Part shown: one piece after another, positions 1-10,935 of the stretch
Layout of the letters: each line of letters begins with the position of its first letter
How positions within the stretch are numbered: position 1 is the stretch's first letter
NCBI RefSeq assembly: GCF_024756235.1
Contig: NZ_JANUGY010000019.1
Location: 1 to 53,495 of the forward strand
Length of the DNA stretch: 53,495 nt
Origin: Massilia kyonggiensis
GTDB lineage: Bacteria; Pseudomonadota; Gammaproteobacteria; Burkholderiales; Burkholderiaceae_D
Direction of reading: 5' to 3'
Made by a program: the position numbers and the translations under genes
Notes under the pieces: generated by a model
Told to the model about the DNA's origin: nothing
The model's input: the letters and a program-made list of their open reading frames with translations, nothing else
Databases searched by the model: none

Positions 1-30
1 AATGGTGTCCAGGCGGGAGATCAGATTCAT
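1..30 (-). CDS. Possible 5' end of a gene leaving the window (partial)
   Basis: An ATG on the minus strand at 30-28 opens a frame reading MNLISRLDTI down to base 1. The start has only a weak purine-rich stretch upstream. Ten codons are too few to assign a family. It could equally be chance, so this is a placeholder for a gene that would continue to the left. The remaining bases to 227 are intergenic, downstream of the chemoreceptor gene. Confidence 0.2.
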   Translation of the reverse strand, partial: MNLISRLDTI

Positions 31-171
31 GAGCGTTGTCTCGTATGACGGACAGTGCTCGAACGAGGCACCATCCGCTGGTTGTTATATCGTCCGCCGG
101 AACCGGCGACGCCGGCTCCGAGCTTCCAATCTACAAGAGATTATCGGAAACGCTCAAGAAATGCTATTCCG

Positions 172-194
172 AAAAGTGCTTTTTACACACTTTT
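172..194 (-). terminator. Weak stem-loop downstream of the chemoreceptor gene
   Basis: AAAAGTG (172-178) and CACTTTT (188-194) can pair around a 9-base loop, about 35 bases beyond the chemoreceptor stop codon. The A/T-rich ends would supply a short U-tract on the minus-strand transcript. The stem has little GC, so termination efficiency is doubtful. Confidence 0.3.
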
Positions 195-227
195 ATAACA
201 CAATTTGTTTGCGCAAACATCGATCGA

Positions 228-1832
228 TCAGGCGACGACGAGCGCCCGGCTGCCGGACGGACGGCGCGCCGCTTCTTCCAGCTTGAACACGCTGACCAGG
301 TGGTCGAGCGCCTCGGCCTGTTCGTGCAGGCTCTGGGCCGCCGTCGCGGCTTCTTCGACGAGGCCGGCGTTCTGCTGGGTGACGGTGTCCATCTGCGACA
401 CGGCCTTGTTCACCTGCTCGATGCCGGCACGCTGTTCGCGGCCGGCGTGGCTGATCTCGACCATCAGCTCGTGCATCTGCTGCACGGTCTGCAGCACTTC
501 GCGCATCGTGGCGCCGGCTTCGGCCACGAGGCCCGCGCCCGCTTCGACCTGCTGCACGGAGGCGCCGATCAGTTCCTTGATTTCCTTGGCGGCGGCGGCC
601 GAGCGCTGGGCCAGCGTCCGCACTTCGCCTGCCACGACGGCGAAGCCGCGGCCCTGTTCGCCGGCGCGTGCCGCTTCCACGGCGGCATTCAGCGCGAGGA
701 TGTTGGTCTGGAAGGCGATGCCGTCGATGACGGCGATGATGTCGACGATCTTCTGCGACGACGCGTGGATCGAGCCCATCGTGTCGACGACGCGGGCGAC
801 GGCCGTGCTGCCTTGCTGGGCGACGCCGGCCGCCGTGTCGGCGAGGGCGTTGGCCTGGTTCGCGTGTTCGGCGTTGTTGCGCACGGTGGCGGTCAGTTCT
901 TCCATCGAGGCGGCCGTCTGCTGCAGCGCGCTGGCCTGCTGCTCGGTGCGCGAGGACAGGTCCATGTTGCCGGCGGCGATCTGCGTGGAGGCGCTCGAGA
1001 TCGTGCCGGTGGCGGCGCGCACGTTGCCGACGATGTGGGCCAGGTTGCTCTGCATCGCCTTCATCGCGGCGAGCAGGCTCGATTGGTCGCCGGGGCGGGT
1101 CTGCACGTCCATCGACAGGTCGCCGGCCGCGATGTGCTTGACGATGTCGGTCGCGTAATCCGGCTCGCCGCCCAGGCGGCGCATCAGCCAGCGCGTGAGC
1201 AGCGTGGCGCCGACGGCGCCCACCAGCACGCAGCCGATGACGAGCGTCGTGATCAGCGTGCGCGAGGCCGCATAGCGGCGCGAACCCTCGAGGGCGGCGG
1301 CGCGGCCGCCTGCCGTGTAGTTGTCGACGGCCTTGTCGACGTTGGCGCGGATGGCGACGATCAGCTTGTTCGATTCGCCGCGGATCAGCGTCTTGGCCAG
1401 GTCGTCGTCGTTCTGGCGTGCGGCGGCGCGGACCTTCGCGTCTTCCGCCATGTAGCGCTGCCACAGGTCGAGGAATTCGGCATAGCTCTGCTTTTCTTCC
1501 GGCGATTCGAGCAGCTTGACGTAGTCGTCCTGCATGCGCCGCAGGTCTTCGAGGTCTTGCGCGATCACCTTGTCGTACTTGTCCATCTCGGCCGGGTCGC
1601 TGGAGATGATGTATTGCAGCTCGCGCGTGCGGATGCGCGCGACTTGCGACTTGATGTCTTCGATGACGCGGATGCCCGGCATCCAGTGCCCGGACAGGCG
1701 CAGCGAAGTGTCGTTGACCTTCGCCAGTTGATGGATCGAGATCGCGCCGACCAGCACGGTGAGGGCGAGGACGGTGGCGAATGTAATGCCCAGCTTGCTC
1801 GCCAGGCGTAAGCGGTTGAACCAGTTCATCAT
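228..1832 (-). CDS. Methyl-accepting chemotaxis protein
   Basis: Inner-membrane chemoreceptor of about 534 residues that would signal through CheW/CheA to the flagellar motor. It begins MMNWFNRLRLASKLG, followed by a first membrane helix (about residues 13-35). Next comes a periplasmic four-helix-bundle-type ligand domain of about 150 residues, a second helix (about 190-212) and a HAMP segment. The cytoplasmic hairpin contains the classic tip (IAFQTNILALNAAVEAARAGE), and the adaptation helices are rich in AQ and SS pairs. No CheR-tethering NWETF-like pentapeptide is present at the C-terminus. An upstream in-frame ATG at 1862 adds ten residues without signal character, so one of the two adjacent ATGs at 1832/1829 is preferred. 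The ligand is unknown. It is divergent from the respiratory cluster. Confidence 0.93.
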   Translation of the reverse strand: MMNWFNRLRLASKLGITFATVLALTVLVGAISIHQLAKVNDTSLRLSGHWMPGIRVIEDIKSQVARIRTRELQYIISSDPAEMDKYDKVIAQDLEDLRRMQDDYVKLLESPEEKQSYAEFLDLWQRYMAEDAKVRAAARQNDDDLAKTLIRGESNKLIVAIRANVDKAVDNYTAGGRAAALEGSRRYAASRTLITTLVIGCVLVGAVGATLLTRWLMRRLGGEPDYATDIVKHIAAGDLSMDVQTRPGDQSSLLAAMKAMQSNLAHIVGNVRAATGTISSASTQIAAGNMDLSSRTEQQASALQQTAASMEELTATVRNNAEHANQANALADTAAGVAQQGSTAVARVVDTMGSIHASSQKIVDIIAVIDGIAFQTNILALNAAVEAARAGEQGRGFAVVAGEVRTLAQRSAAAAKEIKELIGASVQQVEAGAGLVAEAGATMREVLQTVQQMHELMVEISHAGREQRAGIEQVNKAVSQMDTVTQQNAGLVEEAATAAQSLHEQAEALDHLVSVFKLEEAARRPSGSRALVVA

Positions 1833-2035
1833 TTGATACTCAAAAATGTTTCTGTAAGCCAACTATGATAACCGACATTCAATGTTGATGTCATGCAATC
1901 TGGTTATACGTATATTCCACAATCAAATTAGTTTGTACAAATGCTTGCTGCCCAGCGGTAACGTGTGGGGTGTTGCATGATCGACAGCCTATACTGCGTT
2001 CGCGTGTTCCGGATCCACTACCGTTCTCATGCACG
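1833..2035. promoter_or_regulatory. Divergent intergenic region, chemoreceptor / actA
   Basis: This 203-base AT-richer gap separates two divergent transcription units and must hold both promoters. On the plus strand a good -10 hexamer TATACT lies at 1990-1995, about 40 bases before actA. No convincing -35 sits at the right distance, so an activator or an alternative sigma factor is possible. An imperfect palindrome ACATTCAATGT lies at 1875-1885 on the chemoreceptor side. No classical sigma-28 promoter was recognised for the chemoreceptor. Confidence 0.4.
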
Positions 2036-2686
2036 ATGACGCCACCGTTCTCCCGTTCCGCAGTCCTGCTCGTCAAGCTGATCCTGCTGGGTCTGCTGGT
2101 CGGGGTCGCAACGTGGATCGCGCTGGCCCGCTGGACCATGTCGCCGCGTAACATGACCTTTGCCCCCGTCGCCCAGCCTATCCCGTTCAGCCACAAGCAC
2201 CACGTGGCCGACGACGGCATCGATTGCCGCTACTGCCACACGTCCGTGGAGAACTCGGCCACGGCCGGGATGCCGTCGACGTCGGTCTGCCTCAGCTGCC
2301 ATTCGCAGCTGTTCCTCGATTCGCCGCTGCTGGCAAAGCTGCACGACAGCGCCCGCACGGGCAAGCCGCTCCACTGGGCGCGCGTGCACGACCTGCCGGA
2401 CTTCGTCTATTTCGAACACGACATCCATGTGGCCAAGGGCGTAGCCTGCATCGAGTGCCACGGGCGCGTGGACCAGATGCCCATCACGTGGCGCACGGCG
2501 TCGCTGGAGATGCAGTGGTGCCTGCGCTGCCACCGCGACGCGCCCAACCACGTGCGGCCGCTGAACCAGGTGCTGTCGATGGCGCCGCAAAAGCCGCTCA
2601 GCGCGGACGAGATCCGCCAGCTGAACCGCCTGTACCACCTGCGCGATGCCCAGGCGCTGACCAATTGCTCCACCTGCCACCGATGA
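2036..2686 (+). CDS. actA: Alternative Complex III pentahaem cytochrome c subunit ActA
   Basis: Membrane-anchored periplasmic multihaem cytochrome of 216 residues, the electron-transfer subunit of Alternative Complex III, a bc1-unrelated quinol oxidoreductase. One N-terminal membrane anchor (about residues 7-30) is followed by five CXXCH haem-c sites: CRYCH at 64, CLSCH at 85, CIECH at 138, CLRCH at 162 and CSTCH at 211. Five haems and the HKHH-rich spacing match the ActA family. The longer in-frame start at 1970 is rejected because it adds 22 non-signal residues; ATG 2036 places the anchor at the N-terminus. The stop codon overlaps the actB start (ATGA), so translation is probably coupled. 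Confidence 0.93.
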   Translation: MTPPFSRSAVLLVKLILLGLLVGVATWIALARWTMSPRNMTFAPVAQPIPFSHKHHVADDGIDCRYCHTSVENSATAGMPSTSVCLSCHSQLFLDSPLLAKLHDSARTGKPLHWARVHDLPDFVYFEHDIHVAKGVACIECHGRVDQMPITWRTASLEMQWCLRCHRDAPNHVRPLNQVLSMAPQKPLSADEIRQLNRLYHLRDAQALTNCSTCHR

Positions 2687-5423
2687 AGACGCATCCTGTT
2701 TTCCCGATCGCCCAGGACGAACCGGCACGGCGCCGCTTCCTGAAGCTGATGGCCGCATCGGCCGCGCTGGCGGGCGCCGGGTGCAGCGGGCCGCCGGGCG
2801 AAACCATCGTCCCGTACGTGACGATGCCGGAGCAGGGCGTGCCGGGCCTCCCCATGTTCTATGCCACCGCGTTCGTGCGCAACGGGCTCGCGCACGGCGT
2901 GCTCGTGGAATCGAACATGGGGCGGCCGACGAAGGTCGAGGGCAATCCGGACCATCCGGTGAGCGCGGGCGCCACCGACGTGTTCGCGCAGGCGTCCATC
3001 CTGCAGTTGTGGGACCCGGACCGGTCGCAGGCCGTGTTCCGCGGCGAGGAGATGGCGACGTGGGGCGCGTTCGAGGCCGCGCTGCAGGCACGCCGTCCCC
3101 GCTTCGAACGGGACGGCGGCGCGGGATTGCGCATCCTGACGGGCACCGTCACGTCGCCCACGCTGGCGGCGCAGATCGCGGCGCTGCGGCAACGGCTGCC
3201 GAACCTGCGCTGGCATGCGTGGGATCCGCTGCACGACGACGGTGCCGCGCACGCGGCGCAACTGGCGTTCGGCCGGCCGCTCGATCCGGTGTACCCGCTG
3301 GACGAGGCGCGGGTCGTGCTCGCGCTGGATGCGGATTTGTTCGGCACGCTGCCCGGCAGCCTGGCGCACGCGCGCGCGTTCACGGCGCCGCGCCGGCTGG
3401 GAGACGCGCCGGACGCGAACCGCCTGTACGTGCTGGAGGCGACGCCCACGTTGACCGGCGCCTATGCCGACGCGCGCCTCGCGCGCGCGCCGCACGAGAT
3501 CGAGGCCGCGCTGATGCGCATCGCGGCCAGGCTGGGCGTGGGCGCCGACCCGGGCCGCGGCGCCGATGCGACGCTGGACCGGTGGGAGGCGGCGGTCGTG
3601 AAGGCGCTGGACGGCGCGCGCGGCGCGGCACTCGTCGTCGCCGGCCCGAACGTGAGCCCGGCCGGCCGCGCGCTGGCGTATGCGCTGACCCAGCGCCTGA
3701 ACGGTCCGCTCGCCTTCATCGAGCCGGTCGAGCGCAGCCCGCTGGACCACGGCGCGTCGATCGCCGCGCTGGCCGACGACCTGCGCGCCGGCCGCGTCGA
3801 CACCTTGCTGATGCTGGACGCGAACCCGGCCTACGATGCGCCCGCGGACCTCGATTTCGCCGCGCTGCTGCAGCGGGTGCCGCTCGCCACCCACCTGGGC
3901 CTGTACCGCGACGAGACCGCGCGCGCGGCCGGCTGGCACCTGCCGATGGCGCACTGCTACGAAGCGTGGAGCGATGCGCGGGCGCACGACGGCACGGCGA
4001 GCATCGTGCAACCGCTGATCGCGCCGCTGTACGGCGGCCGTTCCGCGCACGAGATCCTCGCGCTGCTGGACGGCGCCGGGACGCGCAATGGCCACGCGCT
4101 CGTGCGCGCGACGTGGGGCGGCGAGGACGCGGCGTGGCGCGACAGCCTGCGCCGGGGCAGCGTCGCCGGGAGCGCCGCGCGTCCCGTGGCCGTGCCCGGC
4201 GCGCGTCCGCCCGGACCCATGCCCCTGCCGGCCGCGCCGCCGCTCGTCGCCCTGTTCGCGCCCGACCCGGCCGTCGACGGCGGCGCCTTCGCCAACAACG
4301 CGTGGCTGCAGGAGTTGCCGCGGCCCCTCACGTCGCTCACGTGGGACAACGCGGCGCTCGTCGGTCCGGCGACGGCGCAGCGCCTCGGCCTCGCCGACGG
4401 CGCCGTCGCGCGGCTGCGCGTGGAGGGGCGGACGGTGGATGCGCCGGTGCTCGTCGTGGCGGGGCAGGCCGAGGGTGTCGTCACGCTGCCGCTGGGCTAT
4501 GGCCGGCGCGCGGCGGGCGGCGTCGGGGAGGGCGTCGGCTTCGACGCGTACCGGCTGCGCACCCGCGTTGCCCTGCCCGCGCTGACGGTCGAGCGCACGG
4601 GCCGCACGCACGATCTCGTGGTCCGCCAGAAGGAAGTCGACATGCAGGGCCGCGACCCCGTGCACATACGCGAACTGGCACGCGAGCGGCCGGAGCAGGC
4701 GTCGATGTATCCCGAACGCGAATACAAGGACTACAAATGGGGCATGGCGATCGACCTGAATGCGTGCATCGGCTGCGCGGCATGCACGATCGCGTGCCAG
4801 GCCGAGAACAACATCCCCGTCGTCGGCAGGGAGGAAGTGGCGCGTGGCCGCAGCATGCACTGGATCCGCGTCGACCGCTACGTGGCCGGCCCGCGCACCC
4901 TGTTCCAGCCCGTGCCGTGCATGCATTGCGAGCACGCGCCGTGCGAGGAAGTGTGCCCGGTCGGCGCCACGATGCACGACAGCGAAGGCCTCAACGTGCA
5001 GGTCTACAACCGCTGCATCGGCACGCGCTTCTGCTCCAATAACTGCCCGTATAAAGTCCGGCGCTTCAACTTCCTGCAGTACGCGAACCAACAGGTGGAA
5101 AGCCTGAAGGCGCTGCAGAACCCGGAAGTGACCGTGCGCCGGCGCGGCGTGATGGAGAAATGCAGCTACTGCCTGCAACGGATCACCCGCGCCCGGATCG
5201 AGGCCGAGAAGGCGGGACGGCGCATCCGCGACGGCGAGATGGTGACCGCGTGCCAGGCCGTGTGCCCCACGCGCGCGATCCGCTTCGGCGACTTGAACGA
5301 CCCCGCCAGCGACGTCGTCGCGGCGAAGGCGTCGCCGCTCGATTATCACCTGCTGGAAGAACTCAACACGCGCCCGCGCACGAGTTACCTCAGGCGCGTG
5401 CTGAACCCAGATCCGGAGCTGGA

Positions 5424-5427
<4 letters not shown>
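2683..5427 (+). CDS. actB: Alternative Complex III iron-sulfur/molybdopterin-like subunit ActB
   Basis: Large periplasmic subunit of 914 residues. A Tat-type signal (RRRFLKLMAAS, residues 16-26) is followed by a molybdopterin-oxidoreductase-like domain. In the ActB family this domain has lost its cofactor. A C-terminal ferredoxin-like domain carries four cysteine clusters beginning CIGCAAC, CMHCEHAPC, CIGTRFCSNNC and CSYC, the last completed by CQAVC. In characterised complexes these hold three 4Fe-4S clusters and one 3Fe-4S cluster. The cysteine at residue 34 lies in a poor lipobox, so lipidation is doubtful. Start and stop both overlap neighbours by four bases. Confidence 0.93.
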
Positions 5428-6784
<1,357 letters not shown>

Positions 6785-6788
<4 letters not shown>

Positions 6789-7321
6789 GCGGACCGGCCA
6801 TGTACGGCCTGCTGGCCGAATTCCCCAGCGCGGACGCCCTGTGCGCGGCCGCGCGCCATGCGCGCGACAACGGCTACACGCGCGTGGAGGCCTACTCGCC
6901 GTTCGCGATCGAGGGGCTGGGCGACATCGTCGGCGCCGACAAGGGCTGGATCGCGCCGCTCACGCTGCTGGGCGGGATCCTCGGCGGGGCAGGGACTTAC
7001 TTCCTGCAATGGTATGCGGCCGTCGTCGACTACCCGATCAACATCGGCGGCCGGCCGCCGCACAGCTGGCCCGCGTTCATCCCGGCCACGTTCGAGATCA
7101 CGATCCTCGGCGCGGCCGCGGCGGCCGTGCTCGCGATGCTCGTGCTGAACGGCTTGCCGCGGCTGTACCATCCGCTGTTCGAGGTCGAGGAATTCGAACT
7201 GGCGAGCCGCAACCGCTTCTTCCTGTGCCTGCCCGCGCGCGACCCCGTGTTCGCGCCCGGCCCGGCGCGCGACCTGCTGGAAGGGCTGCACCCGCTGCTG
7301 CTGCGCGAGGTGCCGGCATGA
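6785..7321 (+). CDS. actD: Alternative Complex III subunit ActD (DUF3341)
   Basis: Protein of 178 residues with the DUF3341 signature. An N-terminal soluble part (MYGLLAEFPSADAL; YSPFAIEGL) is followed by two membrane helices (about 60-80 and 98-120) flanking YPINIGGRP. A cytoplasmic tail contains HPLFEVEEFE. ActD is a structural subunit without cofactors in ACIII. It overlaps actC and actE by four bases each. Confidence 0.9.
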
Positions 7322-7926
7322 AGCGCATTCCGCTTCTTCTGCTGTTTGCGCTGTCGTTGTGCGCCATGGCCGGCTGCGAAGGCGCGAAACAGGACATGTA
7401 CGACCAGCCGCGCTATAAAACATACGCGCCCAGCCCGCTGTTCGAGGACGACGCGTCCGTACGGCCGCCCGTCGCCGGCACGGAACCGCGTGCGCGGGGC
7501 GCCTTCGCCGACAGTTCCGGCGGCCGCGCGGGCACGGACCTCGTGCGGCGCGACGCGCTGGCGGAAGACGCGCAGGCGAACCCGTATCCGGTCGACATGG
7601 CCCTGCTGAAGCGCGGCCAGGACCGCTACATGATCTATTGCATGCCGTGCCACAGCCCGGCCGGCGACGGCGACGGCCTCGTCGTGCGGCGCGGCTTCCC
7701 GGCGCCGCCGACGTATCACCAGGACCGCCTGCGCAACGCGCCCGACCGCCACATCTACGACGTCATCAGGAATGGCTACGGCGTGATGGCGCCGTACGGC
7801 GACCGCGTGGAGCCTGCCGACCGCTGGGCCATCGTCGCCTTCATCCGCGCGCTGCAGCTGAGCCAGCATGCGGACGCGGCGAGCCTGCCGCCGGACGTGC
7901 GTGCGCGCCTGGGAGGCCAGCCATGA
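7318..7926 (+). CDS. actE: Alternative Complex III monohaem cytochrome c lipoprotein ActE
   Basis: Periplasmic lipoprotein cytochrome of 202 residues. The signal peptide ends in a lipobox (AMAGC), so it is probably membrane-tethered by lipid. A single haem-c site CMPCH lies at residues 108-112, with a likely distal methionine in GVMAPYG. ActE passes electrons out of ACIII, here probably directly to the caa3 oxidase encoded downstream. Start ATG 7318 overlaps the actD stop. Confidence 0.92.
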   Translation: MKRIPLLLLFALSLCAMAGCEGAKQDMYDQPRYKTYAPSPLFEDDASVRPPVAGTEPRARGAFADSSGGRAGTDLVRRDALAEDAQANPYPVDMALLKRGQDRYMIYCMPCHSPAGDGDGLVVRRGFPAPPTYHQDRLRNAPDRHIYDVIRNGYGVMAPYGDRVEPADRWAIVAFIRALQLSQHADAASLPPDVRARLGGQP

Positions 7927-8930
7927 AGGCGCGCACGCTCCTGGTTCTCGCACTCGTCGCCGCGGTCGCCGGCTGGCGCCTCGACCCACGCGCGCTGCTG
8001 GCCAGCTATCTCGCCGCGTGGTGGTTCATCACGGGCGCGCTGCTGGGCGGTCTCGCCAACGTGTGGCTGCACCAGCTGACGGGCGGCGCGTGGGGCGAGA
8101 CGATCCGCGGCCCGCTGCTGCGCGCGGCGCGCTGGCTGCCGCTCGCGTGCATCCTGTTCCTGCCGGTGCTGCTGGGCGCACCGCTGCTGTATCCGTGGCA
8201 GCACGCCGTGCAGGAGGGCGCGTTCCGCGAGATGTGGCTGAATCCCGTCTTCTTCACGATCCGCAGCGTCGGCTATCTGCTGCTGTGGACCTTGCTCGCC
8301 ATCGTCGAGACGCGGGCCCGCACGCGGTCGCCATTGCGCGCGGCCCTGTGCCTGGTCGCCTACGGCTTTTCCGTGAGTCTCGCGGCCGTGGACTGGATCA
8401 TGTCGCTGCAGCCCGAGTGGTACTCCAGCGTGTTCGGCTGGCTGGCGGGCACGGGCCAGATGCTGACCGGGCTCGCGCTGGCCGTACTGCTGATCGACCG
8501 CGGCGCCGCGCGCAAGCGCCTGCCCGACCTCGGCAACCTGCTGATGATGTACGTGCTGACGTGGGCGTATCTGGCCTACGTCCAGTTCCTGATCATCTGG
8601 GCCGCGGACCTGCCGCACGAGATCGCGTGGTACCTGCGCCGCGGCGCGCCCGGCTGGCAGGCCGTCGCGTGGGTGCTCGTCGTCGGTCACTTCGCCGGGC
8701 CGCTGTGCATCCTGCTGTCGCGCCACGCGAAGACCGCGCCCGCGCTGATGGGCGTGCTGGCCGGCGCGCTGCTGGCGGCCCACCTGCTGGATTGCTGGTG
8801 GCTCGTGCTGCCGTCCGTCGAGCACCTGACGCGGCACTGGCTGTGGCTGGCGCCGCTCGTTGCGGCCGGGTTCGGACTGGCGGCGTGGGTCGCGTTGGAA
8901 CGAACGGGAAAGGAGGGCGCTCATGCCTGA
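7923..8930 (+). CDS. actF: Alternative Complex III membrane subunit ActF
   Basis: Polytopic membrane protein of 335 residues with about nine or ten helices, the second integral-membrane subunit of ACIII and distantly related to ActC. Motifs seen include WWFITGALLGGLANVWLHQLTGG near the N-terminus, VDWIMSLQPEWYSS in the middle and HLLDCWWLVLPSV near the end. Family members are often somewhat longer (about 400 residues). The shortening lies at the N-terminus, which starts directly at the first helix. It overlaps actE and the next gene. Confidence 0.88.
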   Translation: MKARTLLVLALVAAVAGWRLDPRALLASYLAAWWFITGALLGGLANVWLHQLTGGAWGETIRGPLLRAARWLPLACILFLPVLLGAPLLYPWQHAVQEGAFREMWLNPVFFTIRSVGYLLLWTLLAIVETRARTRSPLRAALCLVAYGFSVSLAAVDWIMSLQPEWYSSVFGWLAGTGQMLTGLALAVLLIDRGAARKRLPDLGNLLMMYVLTWAYLAYVQFLIIWAADLPHEIAWYLRRGAPGWQAVAWVLVVGHFAGPLCILLSRHAKTAPALMGVLAGALLAAHLLDCWWLVLPSVEHLTRHWLWLAPLVAAGFGLAAWVALERTGKEGAHA

Positions 8931-9243
8931 CTACACGGGCGGCGATCTCGATCTGCGCGGCCTGCGCGTGGGCGCGTGCATCATCGTGGGCGGCATCGCC
9001 TGTGCGCTCGGCGCGGCCGCGCTGATGCTGCGCGAGCAGCCGCCGGCCGCGAACACGCCGCCGCACGCATTCGCCGGCAAGGCGCCGCTGCTGCAGCCGG
9101 CTCCGCAGCCCGACCGCGCCGTCTACTTCGAGGAAAAGCGCCGCGCGACGCAGGCCTATGGCTGGATCGACCGCGAGGCCGGCATCGCCCGGATTCCGCT
9201 GGACGAGGCCATGAAGCTGATGGCGGCGAAGGGGGCACGATGA
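8923..9243 (+). CDS. Small single-pass membrane protein between actF and the SCO gene
   Basis: 106-residue protein with one membrane helix (about 17-37) and a periplasmic tail ending in a motif YGWIDREAGIARIPLDEAM. As I recall, similar short proteins with a YGWxDRxAGxxRIP tail recur beside SCO genes in ACIII-oxidase clusters, but I know of no assigned function. The start overlaps actF by eight bases and the stop overlaps the SCO gene by four, so it is made together with the respiratory complexes. A role as accessory subunit or assembly factor is inference from context only. Confidence 0.8.
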   Translation: MPDYTGGDLDLRGLRVGACIIVGGIACALGAAALMLREQPPAANTPPHAFAGKAPLLQPAPQPDRAVYFEEKRRATQAYGWIDREAGIARIPLDEAMKLMAAKGAR

Positions 9244-9995
9244 TCGCCGCACTCGCATTCCTGCTGATGCTTGCCTGCGGCCCGGCCGCCGCGCAGGCCC
9301 TGCAACTGCCGCCGCCCCCGGCCGCGCGATTCGACCCCGTGCCCGGCACCCGGCTGCCGCTCGACGCCGTGCTGCGCGACGATGCCGGGCAACCGGTCCG
9401 GCTGGCCGCGTTGTTCGACCGTCCGGTGGTGCTGGTGCCCGGCTATTACACCTGTCCGAACCTGTGCAGCACCGTGTTCGAAGGCGTGCTGCAGGCGCTC
9501 GCGCTGTCCGGGCTCGCGGCCGGGGAGTACCGGCTGGTCGGCCTGTCCATCGATCCGCGCGATGGCGCCGCCGCGGCCACGGAGCGGAAGCGGGCGTATG
9601 CGGCGCTGCTGCCCGGCGGCGCGCGCGATCTCACGCTGCTGACGGGCGACGCGCAAACGCTGGCGCGGCTGGAGAGCGCCCTGGGCTACCGCACCGTGGC
9701 GGACACGGATACGGGCGAGCTGGCCCACGCGGCCGGCTTCGTCGTGCTGGACGCCGACGGCCGCATCGCGCGCGCCTTCTCCGGCGTGCGCTTCGATCCG
9801 GCCGCGCTGCGCGCCGCGATCAGGACGCCGACGCCATCGTTCGGCGAGCAGGTGCTGATGCTGTGCGCGCACTTCGCCCCCACGTCCGGCCGCCACACGA
9901 CGGGTGCGCTGGCGTTCGTGCGCGCGGGCGTGCTGCTGTTGCCATTGCTATTCCTGGGCTGGCTGTGGCGGCGGGGAGGGCGGCGTGCGTCCTGA
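9240..9995 (+). CDS. SCO1/SenC-family copper chaperone
   Basis: Periplasmic thioredoxin-fold protein of 251 residues that would load the CuA centre of the cytochrome oxidase. A signal peptide precedes the domain. The copper-binding CPNLC motif lies at residues 72-76, and the third ligand histidine is in ELAHAAGFVVLD. An extra C-terminal membrane helix (about 223-243) is present, so it may be anchored at both ends or only there. It ends inside the subunit II gene, whose GTG start lies 11 bases before this stop. Confidence 0.9.
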   Translation: MIAALAFLLMLACGPAAAQALQLPPPPAARFDPVPGTRLPLDAVLRDDAGQPVRLAALFDRPVVLVPGYYTCPNLCSTVFEGVLQALALSGLAAGEYRLVGLSIDPRDGAAAATERKRAYAALLPGGARDLTLLTGDAQTLARLESALGYRTVADTDTGELAHAAGFVVLDADGRIARAFSGVRFDPAALRAAIRTPTPSFGEQVLMLCAHFAPTSGRHTTGALAFVRAGVLLLPLLFLGWLWRRGGRRAS

Positions 9996-10935
9996 ATTCC
10001 ACCTGCTGCCGGCGGACGCCGCCGCATCCGCGACGCGCCTGGACAGCCTCGCCCTGTGCCTGCTGCTGCTGTGCGGTGCCGTCGCGCTGGTGCTGTTCGT
10101 GCTGATGGTCGGCTTCTCGATCCGCTACCGGGCCGGCTCGAAAGCCGACCGCACGCACGTGCCGAAGAAGGGGCAGCCCGTCGAAATCGCGTGGACCGTG
10201 ATCCCGCTGCTGCTGTTCCTCGGGATCTATGCGTGGGGCGCGATCGACTACGTGAAGCTGTACCAGGCGCCCGGCGATGCGATGCCGGTGTTCGTCGTCG
10301 CGAAGCAGTGGATGTGGGAGGCGGAGCACCGCAACGGCCGCAGGGAAAAGGGCCAGCTGCACCTGCCGCTGGGCCGGCCGATCCGCATGGTGATGACGTC
10401 GCAGGACGTGATCCACAGCTTCTTCGTGCCGGACTTCCGGGTGAAGCAGGACGTGGTGCCGGGCCGCTACACGTCCATCGTGTTCACGCCCAGCCGCACG
10501 GGCGAATACCGGCTGTACTGCGCGGAATACTGCGGCACGGAGCACGCGATGATGCTGGGCCGGATCGTCGTCATGCAGCCGGCGGCGTTCGCGCAGTGGC
10601 TGGACGCGGGGCCGCGCCAGCCGGGCATGGCGGCGCGCGGCTACGAACTGTATCGCCGCTACGGCTGCAGCGGCTGCCACGACCCGGGTTCGAACGTGCA
10701 CGCGCCCGACCTCACGGGCCTGCTGGGCCGGCGCGTGCATCTCGCGGATGGCCGCGAGCTGACGGCCGACGAGCCGTACGTCCGCGATTCCATCCTCGTG
10801 CCCACGAAGGACGTCGTCGCGGGCTACGCGCCGCTCATGCCGTCGTTCGCGGGGCAGATCGGCGAGGAAGACATCCTGGCCATCATCGAATATATCAGGG
10901 AGAGCGCGCATGACGAGCTACCTCGCGGGCGGTGA
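9985..10935 (+). CDS. coxB: caa3-type cytochrome c oxidase subunit II with fused cytochrome c
   Basis: 316-residue subunit II. Two N-terminal helices are followed by a cupredoxin domain with CuA ligands C179, C183, H187 and M190 (YCAEYCGTEHAMM), plus an upstream histidine in QDVIHSF. A C-terminal cytochrome c domain has haem motif CSGCH at 228-232 and a probable methionine ligand in PLMPSF. The fused haem c makes this a caa3 rather than an aa3 enzyme, able to take electrons directly from ActE. The GTG at 9985 is chosen because it puts the first helix at the N-terminus. The upstream ATG at 9904 reads Cys-rich filler inside the SCO gene. It overlaps coxA by 26 bases. Confidence 0.93.
   Translation: MRPEFHLLPADAAASATRLDSLALCLLLLCGAVALVLFVLMVGFSIRYRAGSKADRTHVPKKGQPVEIAWTVIPLLLFLGIYAWGAIDYVKLYQAPGDAMPVFVVAKQWMWEAEHRNGRREKGQLHLPLGRPIRMVMTSQDVIHSFFVPDFRVKQDVVPGRYTSIVFTPSRTGEYRLYCAEYCGTEHAMMLGRIVVMQPAAFAQWLDAGPRQPGMAARGYELYRRYGCSGCHDPGSNVHAPDLTGLLGRRVHLADGRELTADEPYVRDSILVPTKDVVAGYAPLMPSFAGQIGEEDILAIIEYIRESAHDELPRGR

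Noticed and set aside
2..286. 94-codon plus-strand frame at the left edge
   Set aside because: It has no ribosome-binding site, is Arg-rich, and runs into the chemoreceptor gene on the other strand.
2407..5349. Very long open frame antisense to actB (980 codons)
   Set aside because: GC-rich third positions keep opposite-strand frames open. The translation is Arg/His/Gln-rich, has no domain motif, and lies fully over actB with its clear cysteine clusters.
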